DNA of 18,346 nt from CAZYWA01 sp964650975 [NCBI: uncultured bacterium] (lineage in GTDB: Bacteria > JADJOY01): assembly GCA_964650975.1 (NCBI GenBank), contig CAZYWA010000043.1, positions 6,637 to 24,982 on the forward strand, written 5' to 3'. Below, in pieces: positions 15,842-18,346 of this stretch. Numbering within the stretch: the stretch's first letter is position 1; each line of letters starts with the position of its first letter. The notes under the pieces are model-generated. The model had not been told where the DNA came from. It made no database searches and saw only the letters and a list, made by a program, of their open reading frames with translations. Made by a program: the position numbers and the translations under genes.

Positions 15842-17788
15842 GCGCCGCGGGCGGCGAATCGGTCGATTCGGCGGCGGGGCAGTGTCCGCGCCGGGCCACG
15901 GCCTCGCTCGCCTCCCGAGCGACCGCTCGCACCGCGTCCGCGCGGTCGGAGAGCGCGGCCGACTCGAGGAGCACGGCGTCGCGGCAGGCTCGCGACTTCT
16001 CGCCCAGCGCTCGCGCGCCGAGCTCGCGCAACACCGTCGCCTTCGCGCGCAGCATCTTGTGGAGATCGCGGTCTCCATCAGCCCCGGCAGATCGCGCACC
16101 ACCCGATCGGCGTCGGCGAGCCACGTGACGCCGTCCTCGCCACCCCTCTCGCCCAGCTCTTGCGCGCAGTCCCCGCCGCGGCTCGACACGCACTCGACGG
16201 CGCTCACGAAATCGATCGCGGCGGCCGGCACGCTTCGCGCGCGCGCGGCGGCCGCGGTGACGGTGCCTTCCAGAAAACCGCTCCATGCCCGGCCGACGTC
16301 GAGCGGCGACGGCCCCAGCGTCACGAGCACGGTGCTCGCAAGACACGCGTATCCCAGCCAGGTCACCAGCCAATTTCGCCGAACCGACGCGACGCGTGCC
16401 GCTCGTACCACCGCGTGCTGCGCCACGGCCATCGCGACCACGAAGAAGAGTGCCCATGGCAGCACGCCGAGACGGAGTGTGACCGCCGCCGCGAGCGCGC
16501 CCGGGTCCCGCGAGCGCGCGATCCACGCGGCAAGTGGCGACCACCCGCGGAACACGCCGCCGCCGGCGCTGAACGACGCCAGACACACGAGCGCCCACGC
16601 TCCGGTGCCGATTGCGATGAGCCAGCGGCTGGCGCGCGCGCGCCGGCCGCGGAACAACTCGGCCAGCCCCAGCGCCACCACCGGTGCCAGCGAGCAGAAC
16701 CGGCGCGCGCCGTAGGCCGACCCACCCCACCAGTCGGCGACGCATGCGTTCACGTAGCTCTCGGCCGCGAACACCGCGATCCCGCCCACGTGCACCGCGC
16801 GCCACGGGCCGCGCCGCCGCCACACCCCGAGCACCGAGCCCACGAGCGCGATCGCCACCACCGGGCTCCACGTGAAGAGCCCGTGACTACGATCGAAAAA
16901 CACGGACGCGAGCGCGGGCGAGCTCCAGCGCATGAACTCGCTGCCCTGCGGAATGGTGGTCCAGAGGCCGAACTGGCGCCACCAGGCGCTGCACTGCACC
17001 AGACCGATCGCAGCGGCGCACCCGAGCATCACCGGCAGACCCGCGATCAGGCGCCTGCGCCGCGCGGCGCTCGCGTGCGCGAGACGCTCGACCAGCACCG
17101 GCAAAAGCCACGCCGCGTAACACGCGTCCTGCCAGCGCACGATCGCGAGCGTCCCCGCGCTCACTCCCACCAGGCCGGCCCGCACCAAGGACGGCCGCCG
17201 CGCCCACCCGAGACTCGACGCCACGAACCATGCCGCGCACATCGCCGAGAGGTGGTGCGCCATCGAGTAGTCGGCGAACGTGTAGACCGCGAGCGGCGTG
17301 CCCGCGAGCACGCACCACACGGCGAGCCGGCTCGCGCTTCGTCCGGCGCGGGCGCGAGCGAGCACCCACTCGAGCGCCAGCATTCCGAGCGCGAGCGTCA
17401 CCAGCATCGCGGCCGCGAAGGCCGCGAGCACCACGGGGTCGAAACGCGGCCGTCCCAGCCAGCGTATGGCGACCACGAATGGACCGACGATCGGCGACTG
17501 GACGAACGCCGGACCGACCGAGAACGTGTTGAGGATCGTGCCGGTCGTCGGGTCGAGATGGGTGATGGCGTGAAAGCGGTAGACCGGATGGTCCGAAAGC
17601 GCGACCAGATCGTCGTGGAGCAGCAGATCGTGGCCGTACCAGATCGAGACCAGCTGGCCGGTGTAGAACGCCGGATCCCAGAAGTGGGGCGTTTCCGGGT
17701 GAAAACCGACGACCAGCAGGATCAGCAGCGCGGGTGAGGCGCGGCGCAGGATCCGGATGGCGGCGGAGGACGAGACGGGTAAGCTCAT
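15831..17788 (-). CDS. Polytopic GT-C-like membrane protein, frame broken by one base near 16067
   Basis: From ATG 17788 the frame encodes about 574 plausible residues with roughly ten membrane helices. Features recall GT-C/PMT-like glycosyltransferases and related hypothetical proteins: an early acidic loop (HFWDPAFYTGQLVSIWYG), NTFSVGPAFVQSPIVGPF, and WWGGSAYGARRF before a late helix. A soluble tail follows. After GLMETA the frame becomes Arg/Cys-rich junk and runs to 15578 antisense to the crotonase gene. The -1 frame instead continues sensibly as LHKMLRAKATVLRELGARAL and ends at a TGA at 15831. Restoring one G (GCGATC to GCGGATC) gives METADLHKML and a 652-residue protein. The cause is a sequencing or assembly error or a recent mutation. 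The literal unbroken ORF is 15578-17788. Substrate and function are unknown; no lipid-carrier motif can be assigned. Confidence 0.78.
15855..15870. terminator. Hairpin just past the crotonase stop
   Basis: CGAATCG and CGATTCG pair perfectly around GT, 14 bases after the crotonase stop, inside the last codons of the convergent membrane-protein gene. It could end the rightward transcript. There is no T-tract, so the call is tentative. Confidence 0.3.
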
Positions 17789-17847
17789 CCGCCCCGGAGC
17801 TTGTCACGTAGGTAGTTCACACCACACCCAGCGGAAGGATTCACGCC
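17789..17847. promoter_or_regulatory. Short divergent promoter region (membrane protein / SnoaL-like protein)
   Basis: Only 59 bp separate two divergent starts. AAGGA at about 17834-17838 is the SD of the rightward gene; GGGGCGG precedes the leftward ATG. No clear -35/-10 pair is visible. Divergent promoters must overlap or extend into the genes. Confidence 0.35.
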
Positions 17848-18237
17848 ATGTCGACCGAGCTTCACCCCACCCTCACTCGCTACTTCGAGGCACTCCGCCG
17901 CATGGACTTCGCCGGTGTCGCCGCGTGCTTCGCGGCCGACGGTCTTCAAGAAGACCCGGTCGGCGGCGGCACGCGGCGCGGTCCCGCGCAGGTGCAAGCG
18001 TTTTTCGAGCAGATCGGCGGGCTCCTATCCGCCGTCGACCTGACTCCGGTCAGGGTCTACCCGGCCGGAAACGAGATCGGGGTGGTGTGGGACGCGAAGG
18101 GCCGCGGCAAGAACGGCGTTGACGTGCGCTTCGACGGCATCGACGTGATCGTGCTCGACGCGGCCGGCCAGATTGCCTCGCTGCGCGCCTTCTGGGACGC
18201 GGGCACGATCATCGCGAAGCTCAGCGCGCCTGCTTGA
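17848..18237 (+). CDS. SnoaL-like / ketosteroid-isomerase-type (NTF2-fold) protein
   Basis: A 129-residue protein of the NTF2-like superfamily. It has the typical opening HPTLTRYFEALRRMDFAGVAACFAADGLQEDPVG, the FFEQIGG helix and the closing strand pair FDGIDVIVLDAAGQIASLRAFWD. The EDPVG motif and length resemble steroid delta-isomerase and polyketide-cyclase relatives, which act on small hydrophobic ligands. The substrate cannot be assigned. ATG 17848 has a good SD. Nothing in the neighbourhood points to steroid or polyketide metabolism. Confidence 0.85.
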   Translation: MSTELHPTLTRYFEALRRMDFAGVAACFAADGLQEDPVGGGTRRGPAQVQAFFEQIGGLLSAVDLTPVRVYPAGNEIGVVWDAKGRGKNGVDVRFDGIDVIVLDAAGQIASLRAFWDAGTIIAKLSAPA

Positions 18238-18315
18238 CCGAATGGAATCGATCGCCCCGAGCCTCGAGGGCCGGGCCTGCTCGCGCTCCACCGCGTGGTG
18301 ACCCATGATTTGCAA

Positions 18316-18333
18316 GCGCGCCCGGAGGCGCGC
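18316..18333 (+). terminator. GC-rich hairpin downstream of the SnoaL-like gene
   Basis: GCGCGCC and GGCGCGC form a perfect 7-bp stem with a CGGA tetraloop, about 80 bp past the stop. No T-run follows. It may be a transcript-end structure or chance in GC-rich DNA. The rest of 18238-18346 shows no gene. Confidence 0.3.
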
Positions 18334-18346
18334 CGGCGAGCGGGTA

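Noticed and set aside
16050-16080. Programmed -1 frameshift in the membrane-protein gene
   Set aside because: No X-XXY-YYZ slippery heptamer or following stem is visible at the switch; a single missing G explains it more simply.
14743-16128. 461-codon plus-strand ORF over the MarC-family start and crotonase gene
   Set aside because: It is Arg-rich throughout and a shifted reading of the crotonase gene.
16160-17737. 525-codon plus-strand ORF antisense to the membrane protein
   Set aside because: Arg/His/Pro-rich and without domains, while the minus frame shows regular membrane helices.

Overview
This window is a high-G+C bacterial chromosome segment with strong third-position G/C bias, densely packed genes and mostly Shine-Dalgarno-led starts. 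It encodes chemotaxis and sigma-54 signalling proteins of a kind common in large-genome Gram-negatives such as Myxococcota/Desulfobacterota-like, Acidobacteriota-like or Eisenbacteria-like lineages. I cannot fix the phylum from sequence alone. I found no rRNA, tRNA, CRISPR array, phage gene or transposase gene.

Layout. (1) 104-7605 is a signalling block. A sigma-54-dependent response regulator (REC-GAF-AAA+-Fis) points left. A methyl-accepting chemotaxis protein and a large PAS/GAF hybrid histidine kinase point right. The roughly 300-bp divergent gap holds a near-consensus -24/-12 promoter facing the chemotaxis gene, with inverted-repeat candidate activator sites about 75-110 bp upstream. The simplest reading is that the regulator activates its divergent neighbours. 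(2) 7724-8958, minus strand: a glutaredoxin overlaps an extended-SDR nucleotide-sugar epimerase by 4 nt. (3) 9081-15841 is a housekeeping-type stretch: a retinol-saturase/carotenoid-isomerase-like FAD oxidoreductase, a pirin, phosphoglucomutase, a YaiI/DUF188 protein, a MarC-type membrane protein (minus strand) and a crotonase-fold protein. (4) 15831-17788, minus strand: a polytopic GT-C-like membrane protein whose frame is broken by one base near 16067. It is divergent from a SnoaL/ketosteroid-isomerase-like protein (17848-18237).

The most interesting non-coding structure is a family of four 76-77-bp intergenic elements (7640, 11756, 13542, and an inverted copy at 14120). Each is built like a REPIN: two short hairpin-forming arms in inverted orientation around a variable centre. 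Each begins 8-34 bp after the stop codon of the gene on its left, and two lie between convergent genes. A second, unrelated duplicated motif of about 35 bp (62-97 and 2151-2184) brackets the sigma-54 regulator gene and shares the half-site CCCACGA.

Phosphoglucomutase (Glc-6-P to Glc-1-P) and the epimerase (UDP-sugar C4 inversion) could both feed surface polysaccharide synthesis, but they are not in one operon, so this link is only inferred.
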